Shown here in pieces: positions 45,135-54,237 of a DNA stretch of 64,000 nt (position 1 is the stretch's first letter; each line of letters begins with the position of its first letter). The DNA comes from Bradyrhizobium sp. 195 (lineage in GTDB: Bacteria > Pseudomonadota > Alphaproteobacteria > Rhizobiales > Xanthobacteraceae), in the NCBI RefSeq assembly GCF_023101665.1, contig NZ_CP082163.1:62001-126000 (forward strand), in the 5' to 3' direction. The notes under the pieces are model-generated. The model saw only the letters and a list, made by a program, of their open reading frames with translations, was not told where the DNA came from and did no database searches. The position numbers and the translations under genes are program-made.

Positions 45135-45758
45135 ATGGCCACACGCGCGGTACCGCACGCTTTCTTCGCCTGGACCTGGTCACCTGTCCTGGCGGGCGTA
45201 TTTGCTTCATTGGTCGTCCAAATACTGCTGACCATGCTGGGCTTTGGCATTGGCCTGCTCGCCATCGACACTCCGACCGCCGCCTCCGCGCCTGCCAGCG
45301 CTGGCTGGCCTGCCTTCGTCTGGTGGGCAGTTTCGGGCATAATCGCCGCATTTATCGGCGGCGCCATCGCAGCCGCTAATTCCCCCGATCAGAGCGGTTT
45401 GGGCCGTGTCGGACATGCCTTGGGTGCGTGGGCGGTCGCCACCGTCGTCGTGGTGGCGGCAGCAGCGATGATACCTGCTTCGGCTGCCAGCATCGCGGGC
45501 AACCTCGCCGGCCCGAGCTATGCGGCGAATGCCCGCGTCGCATATTATTCGAACAACCCGGCTAACCCGACGCGCGAAACCGTCGGCTCGACGACCAGAC
45601 CGGCAACGCCGGCTCAAATGGAGGAGGCGCGCAAGCACCTCGCCTATGCCATGCTTGCCAGTTTCTGCGCGCTTCTTTTGGGCGCCGGAGCTGCCTATGC
45701 CGCCGGAATGGCAACCACCGCCCGAACGGTCGAAGATGCAGCAAGACCGGTTACTTGA
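45135..45758 (+). CDS. Integral membrane protein, 207 aa
   Basis: ATG 45135 follows GAGGAGG. Four hydrophobic stretches are seen: VLAGVFASLVVQILLTMLGF, VWWAVSGIIAAFIGGAIAAA, AWAVATVVVVAAAAM and ASFCALLLGAGAAYAAGMA. Between spans three and four lies a soluble part with YSNNPANPTRET. The layout resembles small proteins of the inner membrane of unknown role found near stress genes in Bradyrhizobium. The upstream extension to 45078 has no ribosome site. Confidence 0.7.
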   Translation: MATRAVPHAFFAWTWSPVLAGVFASLVVQILLTMLGFGIGLLAIDTPTAASAPASAGWPAFVWWAVSGIIAAFIGGAIAAANSPDQSGLGRVGHALGAWAVATVVVVAAAAMIPASAASIAGNLAGPSYAANARVAYYSNNPANPTRETVGSTTRPATPAQMEEARKHLAYAMLASFCALLLGAGAAYAAGMATTARTVEDAARPVT

Positions 45759-45846
45759 GACCGCTTAGCTATCTCGCTCCTGTTACGGCAAGCAAGCCGC
45801 CAGATCGCCGCTACGACCACTTGATCGCCTGGGCGAGAGTTCAGCC

Positions 45847-45945
45847 ATGACGACATCGTCCGATTCCGCCAAACTCAAGGCGGCGAACACCAAGCTCAAC
45901 ACCGTGGCGCTTCGCAAAGGCGTCGACTGCAAGGCCACAAGATAA
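45847..45945 (+). CDS. Possible small ORF before the DUF4142 gene, 32 aa
   Basis: ATG 45847, preceded by GAGAG, opens MTTSSDSAKLKAANTKLNTV and ends at TAA 45943-45945, eleven bases before the next gene. It resembles the start of small rhizobial proteins with AKLKAAN-KLN-VAL, but I am not sure. It could be a leader peptide or noise. Confidence 0.3.
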   Translation: MTTSSDSAKLKAANTKLNTVALRKGVDCKATR

Positions 45946-45956
45946 CGGAGGTACAC

Positions 45957-46514
45957 ATGAGACGTACGATAATAGCAATCGTGTGCATTTTGCTGGCGAC
46001 GCCAGGACTGGCGCAATCCGTCAGCGAGAAGACCGGCGTCAATTCCGTGCTCGGGGTCAGCCCCTCGACGGTGGATTTTGTCAAGCAGGTCGCGACATCG
46101 GATATGTTTGAAATCGAGTCCAACAAGCTCGCACAACAGAAGGGCAATGCGACCGAGAAGACGTTTGCTTCCCAGATGGTAACGGACCACACCAAGACGA
46201 GCACTGAGCTGAAAGGACTGGTATCCAGCGGCAAGGTGAAAGCCGAATTGCCGAGCACTCTCGATTCATCGCATCAAAGCAAGCTCGACAAGCTCAAGGG
46301 CGCCAGCGGTAACGACTTCAGCTCCGAGTTCAATTCGATGCAGGTCAGCGCCCATAAGGATGCCGTCGACCTGTTCGAGCGATATGCCAAGGGCGGCGAC
46401 AATGCGGATCTGAAGGATTGGGCCGGCAAGACCTTGCCCGCGCTTAAGCATCACCTTGAGATGGCGCAGGATCTCGACAAGAAGCCACCTACGGTCGGCG
46501 AGGGGAAGAAATAG
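45957..46514 (+). CDS. DUF4142 periplasmic protein
   Basis: 185 residues. ATG 45957 follows GGAGG. Residues 1-19 (MRRTIIAIVCILLATPGLA) form a clear signal peptide. The mature part has FVKQVATSDMFEIESNKLAQ, then FASQMVTDHTKTSTELK and LPALKHHLEMAQDLDKK, the DUF4142 helical bundle, distantly ferritin-like. Such proteins are common in stress-related clusters. A strong terminator follows immediately at 46521. Confidence 0.9.
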   Translation: MRRTIIAIVCILLATPGLAQSVSEKTGVNSVLGVSPSTVDFVKQVATSDMFEIESNKLAQQKGNATEKTFASQMVTDHTKTSTELKGLVSSGKVKAELPSTLDSSHQSKLDKLKGASGNDFSSEFNSMQVSAHKDAVDLFERYAKGGDNADLKDWAGKTLPALKHHLEMAQDLDKKPPTVGEGKK

Positions 46515-46520
46515 GGGAGA

Positions 46521-46555
46521 AGGGAGCCGCTGCTCCGCGGCTCCCTCTTAATTTT
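46521..46555 (+). terminator. Rho-independent terminator after the DUF4142 gene
   Basis: Stem AGGGAGCCGC (46521-46530) and GCGGCTCCCT (46537-46546), loop TGCTCC, followed by CTTAATTTT. It lies seven bases after the DUF4142 stop. Confidence 0.85.
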
Positions 46556-46643
46556 CTGGTGTTCATTGTGAAGACCGCAGACACCGAGGATTGGCGATGC
46601 AGCGCCACTGGATTCGTCCAACGAGCGTGCCGGCTGGTTGCGG

Positions 46644-47115
46644 CTAAGCCGCCTTGCGATTGATCGCGGCTTCCGCCAGCTTATTTAGCGCGACGTCCGT
46701 TTTCTTTTCTTCCTCAAGCGTCTGGTTTGGACAGCCTGAGTCCCAGCCCAGGCAATCAACGTCCCGCAGCGCGATATTTCGTAATGCTCAACGGCCTGAG
46801 CACCCGAGAGAAGGCCCGCATCCAGCGCCGGAGAATCTTCGAAATCCTCCATCACTTCTTCGCCCTCGTCGACCAGCCCGAGGATAGCGGGGCAGGTTTT
46901 GCCCTTGGGAGCCTGCGTCATCATTTTGAAAACTTGCTGCAGACGCTGAACTTGACCCTCGGTCTCGCCGGCATGCTTTTCAAGGCACTGCGCGGTTGAT
47001 CAGAATTCGCGGCCTTTGCCATTTTCGGCAACGCAACGAGTATCTTCCTTTCGGCGTAGTAGATGTCTTTGAGGGTCTCCAGGAAGAGGTCATCAAGTGT
47101 CTTGTTCTGGCCCGG
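46644..47115 (-). pseudogene. DUF892 (YciF-like) ferritin-like protein, multiply frameshifted
   Basis: Three frames together give the family: KTLDDLFLETLKDIYYAERK and ALPKMAKAA in the first; LEKHAGETEGQVQRLQQVF and CPAILGLVDEGEEVMEDFED, with AGLLSGAQAVEHYEISR, in the second; LEEEKKTDVALNKLAEAAIN in the third, to the stop at 46644. Frame changes fall near 46990 and 46740. No ATG exists at the expected place just after AAGGAGGA, where CCGGGCCAGAAC stands in place of a start, so the start codon also seems lost. The family is a stress-related ferritin-like bundle. Confidence 0.75.
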
Positions 47116-47210
47116 GGCTTCCTCCTTGTTTGTGCACGAGCCAACAGCGCCTTTCGTCAAAGGTTCCAGGAGTCATGGTACTGCCAGTCGCTCGCCAGGA
47201 GGCGGCACTA

Positions 47211-47243
47211 AAAAGGCCCCCGTTTCCGTTTCCGAGGGCCTTT
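47211..47243 (-). terminator. Terminator after the Rieske oxidoreductase gene
   Basis: Stem AAAAGGCCC (47211-47219) and GGGCCTTT (47236-47243). On the minus strand it is followed by a T-run, and it lies about 100 bases after the oxidoreductase stop at 47344. Confidence 0.7.
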
Positions 47244-47343
47244 CACTAAGGGGTACATCCGCCCTTAGCACCAGATCAATGGTCGGAGACAACAAGCCTC
47301 CGCCACTAGAGTTCCAGCAGGAGGCCTACGAGGCCAAGCGGAG

Positions 47344-48891
47344 CTATTCCGCCGTCAGGTAGTGCGCCGGCTTCTCGAGCTCGGCAAGGCGGGATACGGC
47401 AGGTCCATTGAGCGCGGTGCCATCGGGTGCGAACTGCGATCCGTGACAGGGGCAATCCCAACATTGCTCCAGTGAGTTCCAGTGCACGACGCAACCGAGG
47501 TGCGTGCAGCTGGCGGAATGCAAGTGCAGTTGTCCTTTCTGGTCCCGGCATGCAGCGACCTTTTGCAATCCGCTACGCACCAAGCAACCCTCGCCTGGCT
47601 GCAGCCGCTCAACGGACGCGATTTCGTCCGCCGAAAGATACTCCGCGAAATTTTTCAACGGCGTGATGTTCTCGCTGATGTATTCACCGAGGTTCTTGTG
47701 GATCTTACGTCCCGGCGAATAGATGTCCTCCCACGCACTGGAGCCAATGGTGATCAGGTCCGCGATCAGGATGCCGGCGACGAGGCCGTTGGTGATGCCT
47801 TGTCCGGAATCGCCGCTAACCATGAAAACATGCTCCTCGTCCGGCGAGCGGCCGATGAAGCCAACGAAATCTATCGGCTCCAGGACTTGTCCCGACCAGC
47901 GATGGGTTATCGTGCCCATGTCGGGCAATCGTTCGCGCGCCCAGTGCTCCAGCGCAGCGAAGCGTTCCTCGCCATCATCAGCTTCGCCGGACTTGTGGTC
48001 TTCGCCGCCGACGATCACGAGTACCTCATCGGTAGAAAGCGGCTGCAGGCGGACATAGTGATAGGGATCCAGCGTGTCCCAATAGAGCGCGTCGGCCAGC
48101 ACGCCGCCCGGCAGCTTCGCCGCGATGACGTAAGTGCGATAGGGCGCCTGCTTGGTGTGAACAGCGACTTCAAGATTGACCGGAGAGTTGGTCGCGACCA
48201 CTACGTCGGCGGCCCGCACCTCGAGCCCGGACGAAACTTTCACGACGACCTCGTCCAACTTGTGCTCGATGCTCTCGACACAGCTGTCAGCGTAAAGTTT
48301 CGCGCCGGCGCGCTGCAGGGCGCTTGCCAGCCCGGCGAGATATTTCGTGGGATGAAAGCGCGCCTGCCCAGGGAAGCGCAGCGATCGTACCACGCCATCG
48401 GAGTGGAACGGCGTCGGCGCCATGCGGTCCTCGACGGGAATTCCGAGCCGCTGGCAGCACTCGAGTTCCTCATCCAGAAGGGAGTTCGGCGTCTCCGGCG
48501 CCGGCACCCAGAGGCCGTCGACCCGGCAGAAATCGCAATCGATGTTTTCGAGATCCTGGATGGCTTCGGCTCGGCTGATCGCGGCCATGACGCTCTGGTA
48601 ATAGAGGCGCGCACATTCCTCCCCGCGCACGCTAACAAGCTCTTTGTAATAGTCGTCCAGCGCCGTGGCGAGATGCGCGGTCGTGCGCGCTGTCATGCCG
48701 CTGCCGATGCTGCCGCGATCCAGCACGATCACGGAACGCCCGCGGCTAACAAGCTCATAGGCGACCGACAGCCCCGCAATGCCAGAACCGACAACGACCG
48801 CGTCCGCCCGCTCGGATCCGGACAGGCTGGGAGCTTCGACCACCGAGACATCCATCCAGAGCGATTGCGTACATTCATCTCGCACGTTCAT
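47344..48891 (-). CDS. FAD-dependent oxidoreductase with C-terminal Rieske domain
   Basis: 515 residues from ATG 48891. The N-terminal dinucleotide fold has DAVVVGSGIAGLSVAYELV, and the DAO-type core continues with HPTKYLAGLASALQRAGAK and FMVSGDSGQGITNGLVAGIL. The C-terminal 90 residues carry a Rieske iron-sulfur site (CTHLGCVVHWN ... CWDCPCHGSQF, C-x-H and C-x-x-H). The combination is found in a family of GlcD/DadA-like oxidoreductases fused to Rieske domains, often in stress clusters. Substrate unknown. The frame extends upstream to 49125, but the extension looks non-coding. Intact, unlike its neighbours on both sides. Confidence 0.88.
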   Translation of the reverse strand: MNVRDECTQSLWMDVSVVEAPSLSGSERADAVVVGSGIAGLSVAYELVSRGRSVIVLDRGSIGSGMTARTTAHLATALDDYYKELVSVRGEECARLYYQSVMAAISRAEAIQDLENIDCDFCRVDGLWVPAPETPNSLLDEELECCQRLGIPVEDRMAPTPFHSDGVVRSLRFPGQARFHPTKYLAGLASALQRAGAKLYADSCVESIEHKLDEVVVKVSSGLEVRAADVVVATNSPVNLEVAVHTKQAPYRTYVIAAKLPGGVLADALYWDTLDPYHYVRLQPLSTDEVLVIVGGEDHKSGEADDGEERFAALEHWARERLPDMGTITHRWSGQVLEPIDFVGFIGRSPDEEHVFMVSGDSGQGITNGLVAGILIADLITIGSSAWEDIYSPGRKIHKNLGEYISENITPLKNFAEYLSADEIASVERLQPGEGCLVRSGLQKVAACRDQKGQLHLHSASCTHLGCVVHWNSLEQCWDCPCHGSQFAPDGTALNGPAVSRLAELEKPAHYLTAE

Positions 48892-49153
48892 GACGCACCC
48901 TCTCAAAGAGGGCCAACGGGAGGGCGGAAAAAGGGTTCCATTGGGAGGTCGGCGGGATTGCACCACTTGGCCACAGCGGACCGCGTCTCCCCGATCATAT
49001 CTGTCTTCAGAACCTCTTTGCCCGCTCGTTTTATCCCGGTCGCGCAAGCACGACACCATGCGGGGACGCCGCGAAAAGCGCTGAGGCGCATCCTCTGGTC
49101 GGCCCATGCATTGCCGGGATTTCAATTGCCTGACCGTCGGCTCCGCGGCGGAC

Positions 49154-50690
49154 TCAACGACCTATTTTGACGATGACTCCTTCGTTCGGCTTCAGGTGGA
49201 TTGGTCCCGCTACCTTTTCCTGCTTGCAGTCTAGGCCGGTCGATAACAATCGGACGCCGCAGCCTTCCCACTCCCAAAGCCGTGGTTCTCCGGAAAATAT
49301 TGAGGCCAACGAGGATTTCCGTTTCGTTCATCCTGCGTCCGAACGAGAAGACGTCGTTCTGTGCGCGGCGTGGCAGATACTCTCCCTGCAACAGGCAAGG
49401 CTCCTCCCGACGCAATGCAATGAGTTCATGGTAGAGGTTCAAGAGCGAATTCCGATCGCCCTGTTGCGCTTTGATATTGCGGGTGCGATCCCGGCTCAGT
49501 GGCAGCCAGGGTTCGCCACTGGTAAACCCGCCTCCCTCCGTGTCATCCCAACGCAAGGGTGCCCGCTCGGGATCGCGACCGACGTCAAATCCCTTCATGA
49601 GTTTTTCGAAGGGGTCTTGGATCCTCTCCGGTGGAATCTGCACCTGCTCGGAGCCCATCTCATCCCCGGCGAACAGAAACGGCGTCCCTCTAATGGTCAT
49701 TAACAGCATCGCAAGAATACGTGCCTGAGCCTGACCGACCTTGCTGGCGACGGTGTTTGTCATGGCCGCCGATCACGAAGTCCGGCCAAGCACCGTGCGG
49801 AAGAGCATTGAAGTAGGCGTCGACCGTTCCTTGAAGCGAGATCGCGCTCCATTCCGAATCGAGCAGCGCGAAGTTCAGCGGCAGGTGCAGGCGCGGCTTG
49901 CTGTTTCCGTAGAAATGGCCGATCCGATCGATCTTGCCCTGCACCTCACCGCAGAGAAGTTTTCGGTCGTACTCGTCTAGAACTTCCCTGATGTATTCGA
50001 TGCAACCCATGGTTTTCGGCCTGTCATCCGTAAACACGGGCATACTGGCCTGAGGGGGTGGCGTCTTGTCGTTGGCCTCGGGGTCAGGGCGGGTTATCGC
50101 GTAGAAGGTCATCCTTGATCAACACAGCGCTGGCATCAACCCGGAAGCCATCGACACGGCGCTCTAACCAGAACCGCATCACAGCCGCGATGGCTTCCCG
50201 GACCTCGGGGTTTCGCCAATTCAGGTCGGGCTGGCTCGGCAGAAATGAATGGTAGTAGAACTGCCGGCGCTCCTCGCACCACTCCCAAGCACTGCCTCCG
50301 AAACGGCTGAGCCAGTTGTTCGGCGGACCACCGTTGGCACCAGCTTCCGCCCACAGATACCAATCGGCCTTCGGGTTGTTTCGCGAGGTGCGGCTTTCCC
50401 CAAACCAGGCGTGTTGATCGGAGGTATGATTGGGAACGAGGTCGAGAATGATTCGGTTCGAAGTCTTCCAGGTTACCGAAACGGGAATCGACCGGAGCAG
50501 AAATCGGCAATGTCATAGCCGAAATCATGATTGGAGCTCTTGTAGATTGGCGTCAGCCATACGGCGCCGACGCCAAGCCAAGTGAGATAATCGATACGCT
50601 GCAGAATGCCGGCCAGGTCCCCTTGCCCATCGCCGTTGCTATCCTGAAAAGACATAACGGCAATTTCGTACACGACCGCGCCACGCCACC
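49154..50690 (-). pseudogene. GH13 alpha-glucosidase/trehalose-synthase-like gene, decayed
   Basis: Pieces in several frames reconstruct one glycosidase: WWRGAVVYEIAVMSFQDSNG, then ILDLVPNHTSDQHAWF, RVDGFRVDASAVLIKDDLLR (nucleophile region), LLCGEVQGKIDRIGHFYG (acid/base region), VIGGHDK, ILAMLLMTIRGTPFLFAGDE and the ending LKPNEGVIVKIGR to 49154. Frame changes lie near 50485 (with about 30 bases missing before ILDLVPNH), 50085, 49760 and 49220. No ATG is present at the expected 5' end. It would have acted on alpha-glucosides. Dead in its present form. Confidence 0.75.
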
Positions 50691-51048
50691 ACCTTTCATT
50701 GGAAACAGGCGCGGATTGTCCTCAGCGGTTCATTCCTACTCACGTGGAAAGCAGACTCCCTTGATGACACCGATCCCCCTAGCCCAAGCGGATCTTCAAC
50801 CTCCAGCGAGAGACGTTTGTTCCTAGGAGACCGCGGGGCTCGTCTCCCAGGCACTCCATTCGTCATTCTACTACGCGCGATATTTTGTCGTTAGCTGGAA
50901 GCGGAGAAGCGGTGAGCCAGTTCGCTCCTATACGGCCTCGCTCTGTCGCATTGCAGGTCCATGAAGCACGCTAAGCCAGCGGTAGTCACACGCTGCCGCC
51001 ATTAGGAACGCATTTCCGTTCAGCTGGTTGGCGGAGACGGAGCTCTGT
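50691..51048. other. Intergenic, nothing recognised
   Basis: About 360 bases between the 5' end of the dead glycosidase and a small gene. No coding or repeat signal seen. Confidence 0.4.
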
Positions 51049-51273
51049 ATGTCCCTGAGCCGACAACGCAAGCTCTATCAAAATGAAAACGGCGATAGCT
51101 GGTGGCTTTGTCAGGACGGCAAGGGAGTATTCATTTTGCATGAAGCGAACGTACCTGCTGAAGGAAACGCTACAAAAACCGGACTTGCAGATTTTTTGGT
51201 CAATAACACAGGCGCACCCGAGCATCAGGCGCTCTTGACGATGATTGGCGACCTAACTGGTATCCTCTCCTAA
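51049..51273 (+). CDS. Small conserved hypothetical protein, 74 aa
   Basis: ATG 51049 is chosen over 51028 because the family I remember begins MS--R-RKLYQNENGDSWWL. It continues GVFILHEANVPAEGNATK and ends PEHQALLTMIGDL. Short proteins of this pattern (LY-S-NGDSW-L ... HQAN-PSGG ... PEH-ALL-LIG) are common in rhizobia. No function is known. Confidence 0.65.
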   Translation: MSLSRQRKLYQNENGDSWWLCQDGKGVFILHEANVPAEGNATKTGLADFLVNNTGAPEHQALLTMIGDLTGILS

Positions 51274-51389
51274 CCGCTCGACCATGCCCGGAGGGCTGCC
51301 CTGTACCCGCAACTACTGCAAGCTGGCATGCCCTCGCCCAAGGAACCGAGCGGAAACACCCTGGTCTGTTCGGCAATTGCTACCACACT

Positions 51390-51869
51390 TCAAAAAAGCG
51401 CAAGTTGAGGCTTGGCTATCATCAGCCAGAGTATGGCGGACACAGCGATGAACGCTGGAATGCCGAAGGCAAACCACAGCCAGAAGATTCGGTGATATTC
51501 AGGAGGCAACGGCGAGCCTTTTGCCGCTGCGATTGAGGCAAGATCTCTAAGGCGCATTTGCATGCAAACGACGGGCAGCCACAGTACCCCCGTGATGACA
51601 TACAGCACCATCGACCAAACGATCCATCCTTCCCAGAAGGAGTAGCCGACGTACAGCACAAGCAGCGATCCTGTGATGGGCTGTGCAACGACGGCAGTGG
51701 CTGTGAAGATAAAGTCCGCGATCACAACAATTCGGGCGACCCCCGCGATGACGGAGGGCTTTCCGCCGAGGTGAGCTGCAAGCATGAAAAACGCAATGCC
51801 GGATCCTGTGCCAAGCAAGACCGCTGCGCCGACGACATGTAAGTATTTGAGAACGAAGTACAGCATCAT
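51390..51869 (-). CDS. DUF2269 family integral membrane protein
   Basis: 159 residues with four hydrophobic spans: the N-terminal MMLYFVLKYLHVVGAAVLLG, IVVIADFIFTATAVVAQPI, IVWSMVLYVITGVLWLPVV and LWFAFGIPAFIAVSAILWLM. KYLHVVGAAVLLGTG matches the conserved start of DUF2269. The start overlaps the stop of the preceding NAD-binding gene. Third gene of a membrane operon running 53720 to 51390. Confidence 0.85.
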   Translation of the reverse strand: MMLYFVLKYLHVVGAAVLLGTGSGIAFFMLAAHLGGKPSVIAGVARIVVIADFIFTATAVVAQPITGSLLVLYVGYSFWEGWIVWSMVLYVITGVLWLPVVCMQMRLRDLASIAAAKGSPLPPEYHRIFWLWFAFGIPAFIAVSAILWLMIAKPQLALF

Positions 51870-53143
51870 CGATCATCAAGAACAGCAAGCGCTGCGAAAT
51901 GCAGGACGATAATCGGCCAGATCTTCAGCATCGGCCCTAGAGGATCGGCCCATAGGCGAGGCACAAGTATGGTCCCGATGATCGCGTAAGTGAAGGAGAT
52001 AGCAATGGCCGCATAGAGTCCGTACCGGCTGGTTGGTCGATAGGCGATCGCAAGTCCAATCACCAGGTCGGATAATGCGCCGGCGATCACCGTCAGCGCC
52101 GCACTCGCTCCTTCCACGCCGCCCTCGCCCATGAGACCCATACCGTAGCCCCAGCCCGGCCCCAGCGAGACAAAGGCGGTCGAGATCCAGAATAGAGACA
52201 ACACGACAAATATCACTGGCTTGAGCAAATACATACGCGCAAACCAGCGTTCCTGCACTGAAGCTGGTTCGGAGGCAAAGAACTCCGGAAGGCCTTTTGG
52301 ACGCAGCCCAAGCCGCTGCATGTCTTCAAGATCGCCGACCGCGCCTCGCGTAATCTCCCGCTCGGCAGTGCTCCGTACGGGAGGCCGCCAGCCCAAGAGT
52401 GAGATCATGTCACCGAATTTGTACATCACGCTCGAAGCAAAGTTCGGCAAGTGGATTTCGTGCGCCGGAGGCCAATGGTACCAACGGCGGATCAGTGCAA
52501 TGACTTCAAGGAAAGAATAGCGATGCGGGCCCACCAGTTCGACGACTGTCCGTGTGGGCGCACCGGGCTCTAGAAAATGCTGCACGGCTTGCACGACGTC
52601 CTCAAGCAAGACGATCTGGAGCTGCCCCGTGTTCGGCATCACCGGCAGAGCGGGGAGGGCCGCCAAGCCTCGCATGAGCGCGCTGGCCCCATAAGCCGCT
52701 CGACCGATCACGACGGACGGCCGCAAGATGACCCAGTCGAGGTCACGCCCCATCAGAGCCTTGTCGCCAGATAATTTCGTTTCTGAAAACGCGCTGGGGG
52801 TTTGCCGGTCCACCCCGATTGCGGAGAAATGGATGACACGGCGGATTTTGAGTTGCTCACAGGCGGCAAAAAGATGCGCAATGCCCTGGTGATGGACCAT
52901 TGACGTCGATTCTCTTGGGCTATCTTGGAGCACCCCGGCGCAATTCACGACCGCCTCTACGCCATTGAGATGGGGCAGCCAGTAAGAGGGTGACGTCGCC
53001 TCGTTAAGGTCGACCGAGATAGCGCCCGGACTCCCAATGCCGGCGCTTCTACTCATGGAAACAACTGAATGGCCGCGCGAGGATAGGTCAGCCACAATAG
53101 CGGATCCCAACAGTCCTGTCCCTCCGATGACGGCAACCTTCAT
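51866..53143 (-). CDS. NAD(P)-binding epimerase-like protein fused to a DoxX-like membrane domain
   Basis: 425 residues from ATG 53143, with GGAGG just upstream. The N-terminal Rossmann fold (MKVAVIGGTGLLGSAIVADL, then ILRPSVVIGRAAYGASALM) belongs to the atypical SDR group of NmrA/YbjT type. The C-terminal 130 residues hold about four spans (PVIFVVLSLFWISTAFVSLG, ALTVIAGALSDLVIGLAIAY, YAAIAISFTYAIIGTILVPR and IIVLHFAALAVLDDR), as in SDRs with a DoxX-like tail. Overlaps the DUF2269 gene. Substrate unknown. Confidence 0.82.
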   Translation of the reverse strand: MKVAVIGGTGLLGSAIVADLSSRGHSVVSMSRSAGIGSPGAISVDLNEATSPSYWLPHLNGVEAVVNCAGVLQDSPRESTSMVHHQGIAHLFAACEQLKIRRVIHFSAIGVDRQTPSAFSETKLSGDKALMGRDLDWVILRPSVVIGRAAYGASALMRGLAALPALPVMPNTGQLQIVLLEDVVQAVQHFLEPGAPTRTVVELVGPHRYSFLEVIALIRRWYHWPPAHEIHLPNFASSVMYKFGDMISLLGWRPPVRSTAEREITRGAVGDLEDMQRLGLRPKGLPEFFASEPASVQERWFARMYLLKPVIFVVLSLFWISTAFVSLGPGWGYGMGLMGEGGVEGASAALTVIAGALSDLVIGLAIAYRPTSRYGLYAAIAISFTYAIIGTILVPRLWADPLGPMLKIWPIIVLHFAALAVLDDR

Positions 53144-53165
53144 TGATGGTCCTCCGCGTTCGGGG

Positions 53166-53720
53166 TTAAGCCCTCTTCCGCGACCGCAAGCCTCGAACGA
53201 ATTCCTCCATGTAGGGAAGGACTTCAAACAGCAAGACTGCGAATAAGAACGTCGCCACGTACATCCAAGGTAATGGCTCTCGCTTCAGGACGAGTTCGTA
53301 ATGTCCGGGCTCAGAGCCCAGCCCCCAAAGGCTGAGGAATTGCGGCCAGTTCAAGATTATGACGATAACCATCGCCATGAGGGGCATCAGTTCAAGAAAA
53401 CTATGGACCTGCTGTTCGATGGGCGTGATGAGCCGCTTATGGCTGGCGAAAGTTGTGTCCCAGAGGGCTGTCAGCTGGTGCGTAACAAAGCCCGCGATCA
53501 TAGCCGCAATAATAAGAGCGTTGATCTCCAAAAATATCGCCGCCAGCAGCGGTATCGCCAGCTCGATCAACATCAACAGATGAAGCAAAGTTTCCTTGTA
53601 ACCGCTCGTGATCTCAATCCGAGAAGCGCGATGGCAGAGGTAATCAGCAAAGCCGGCCAATAGCCAAAGGGGCATCACAAAGTACAGCAATACAGCTTCG
53701 GCTGCTGCGGAATGAGACAT
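53166..53720 (-). CDS. Polytopic membrane protein, first gene of the operon
   Basis: 184 residues with about five spans: AVLLYFVMPLWLLAGFADYL, LLMLIELAIPLLAAIFLEIN, LIIAAMIAGFVTHQLTALWD, MPLMAMVIVIILNWPQFLSL and MYVATFLFAVLLFEVLPYME. Several histidines lie in or near the membrane (HR, HLL, HQLTALWD, HKR), which hints at a metal- or heme-related role, but I recognise no family with certainty. The stop lies 22 bases before the next gene. Confidence 0.7.
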   Translation of the reverse strand: MSHSAAAEAVLLYFVMPLWLLAGFADYLCHRASRIEITSGYKETLLHLLMLIELAIPLLAAIFLEINALIIAAMIAGFVTHQLTALWDTTFASHKRLITPIEQQVHSFLELMPLMAMVIVIILNWPQFLSLWGLGSEPGHYELVLKREPLPWMYVATFLFAVLLFEVLPYMEEFVRGLRSRKRA

Positions 53721-53740
53721 CTGGTAAGCACTTCTTCTGT

Positions 53741-53902
53741 TTACAGGCTGTCTGGAGTGCGGAGGGGAGATGACTTATCCTCGTTTCGCAGCTCCTGCTC
53801 CGCCAACTGCCAGAATTCTTCCTCCCTGCCTTCGGGTTTGCCGCTCCGCTCCCATATCTCGTAGGCGCGCTTCTCGATTTCCTTTTCAGTCGGTTGGGTC
53901 AC
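53741..53902 (-). CDS. DUF2934 family protein, 53 aa
   Basis: GTG 53902 follows GGAGG by six bases; a second GTG sits one codon upstream. The sequence MTQPTEKEIEKRAYEIWERS, then GKPEGREEEFWQLAEQEL, is the DUF2934 domain (I-KRAYEIWE--G-P-G-E-EFW--AE-EL). It lies just upstream of the membrane operon in the same direction. DUF2934 proteins are small and of unknown function, frequent in Rhizobiales. Confidence 0.8.
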   Translation of the reverse strand: MTQPTEKEIEKRAYEIWERSGKPEGREEEFWQLAEQELRNEDKSSPLRTPDSL

Positions 53903-54237
53903 CACGTGCCTCCTTCAACTCTATAGGGATCGGGGGGCTAGCCATCAGCGACGCGCTGGGCCGCCTGCTACCACAGCCGTATTTCCGCTCGCCGGCGCAA
54001 TTCCTTATCTCCGGTGATAAACCCGCGAAGTCAGCGAGGTTCCTCCTTTGAAACCTCGCCTTATAAGCGGCAAAAAGTCGCCTTGGGAGCCGAAGGAAAT
54101 CGCGGTGCTGACCGCGGCCTACGCCGACCTGCTTCCTGACATGCTGATCTTGGTCTCCTCCAAAACCGCGATCCCCAACCCGGCCAAAGATCGGCCCCTC
54201 ATTTAGCCCAGATCGAGGCCACGTTCTCTCGATAACT
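53903..54237. other. Intergenic, possible decayed sequence
   Basis: About 335 bases. The plus strand between 54050 and 54190 reads SPWEPKEIAVLTAAYADLLP in one frame, which looks coding-like, but I cannot name it. No other signal. Confidence 0.35.

Noticed and set aside
47482..49170. 562-aa open frame on the plus strand
   Set aside because: It lies opposite the clearly real Rieske/FAD oxidoreductase and has no familiar motif. High GC keeps it open.
50136..50528. 130-aa minus-strand frame in the glycosidase region
   Set aside because: The real glycosidase residues (ILDLVPNHTSDQ, GFRVDASA) are in a different frame there. This one is a shadow.
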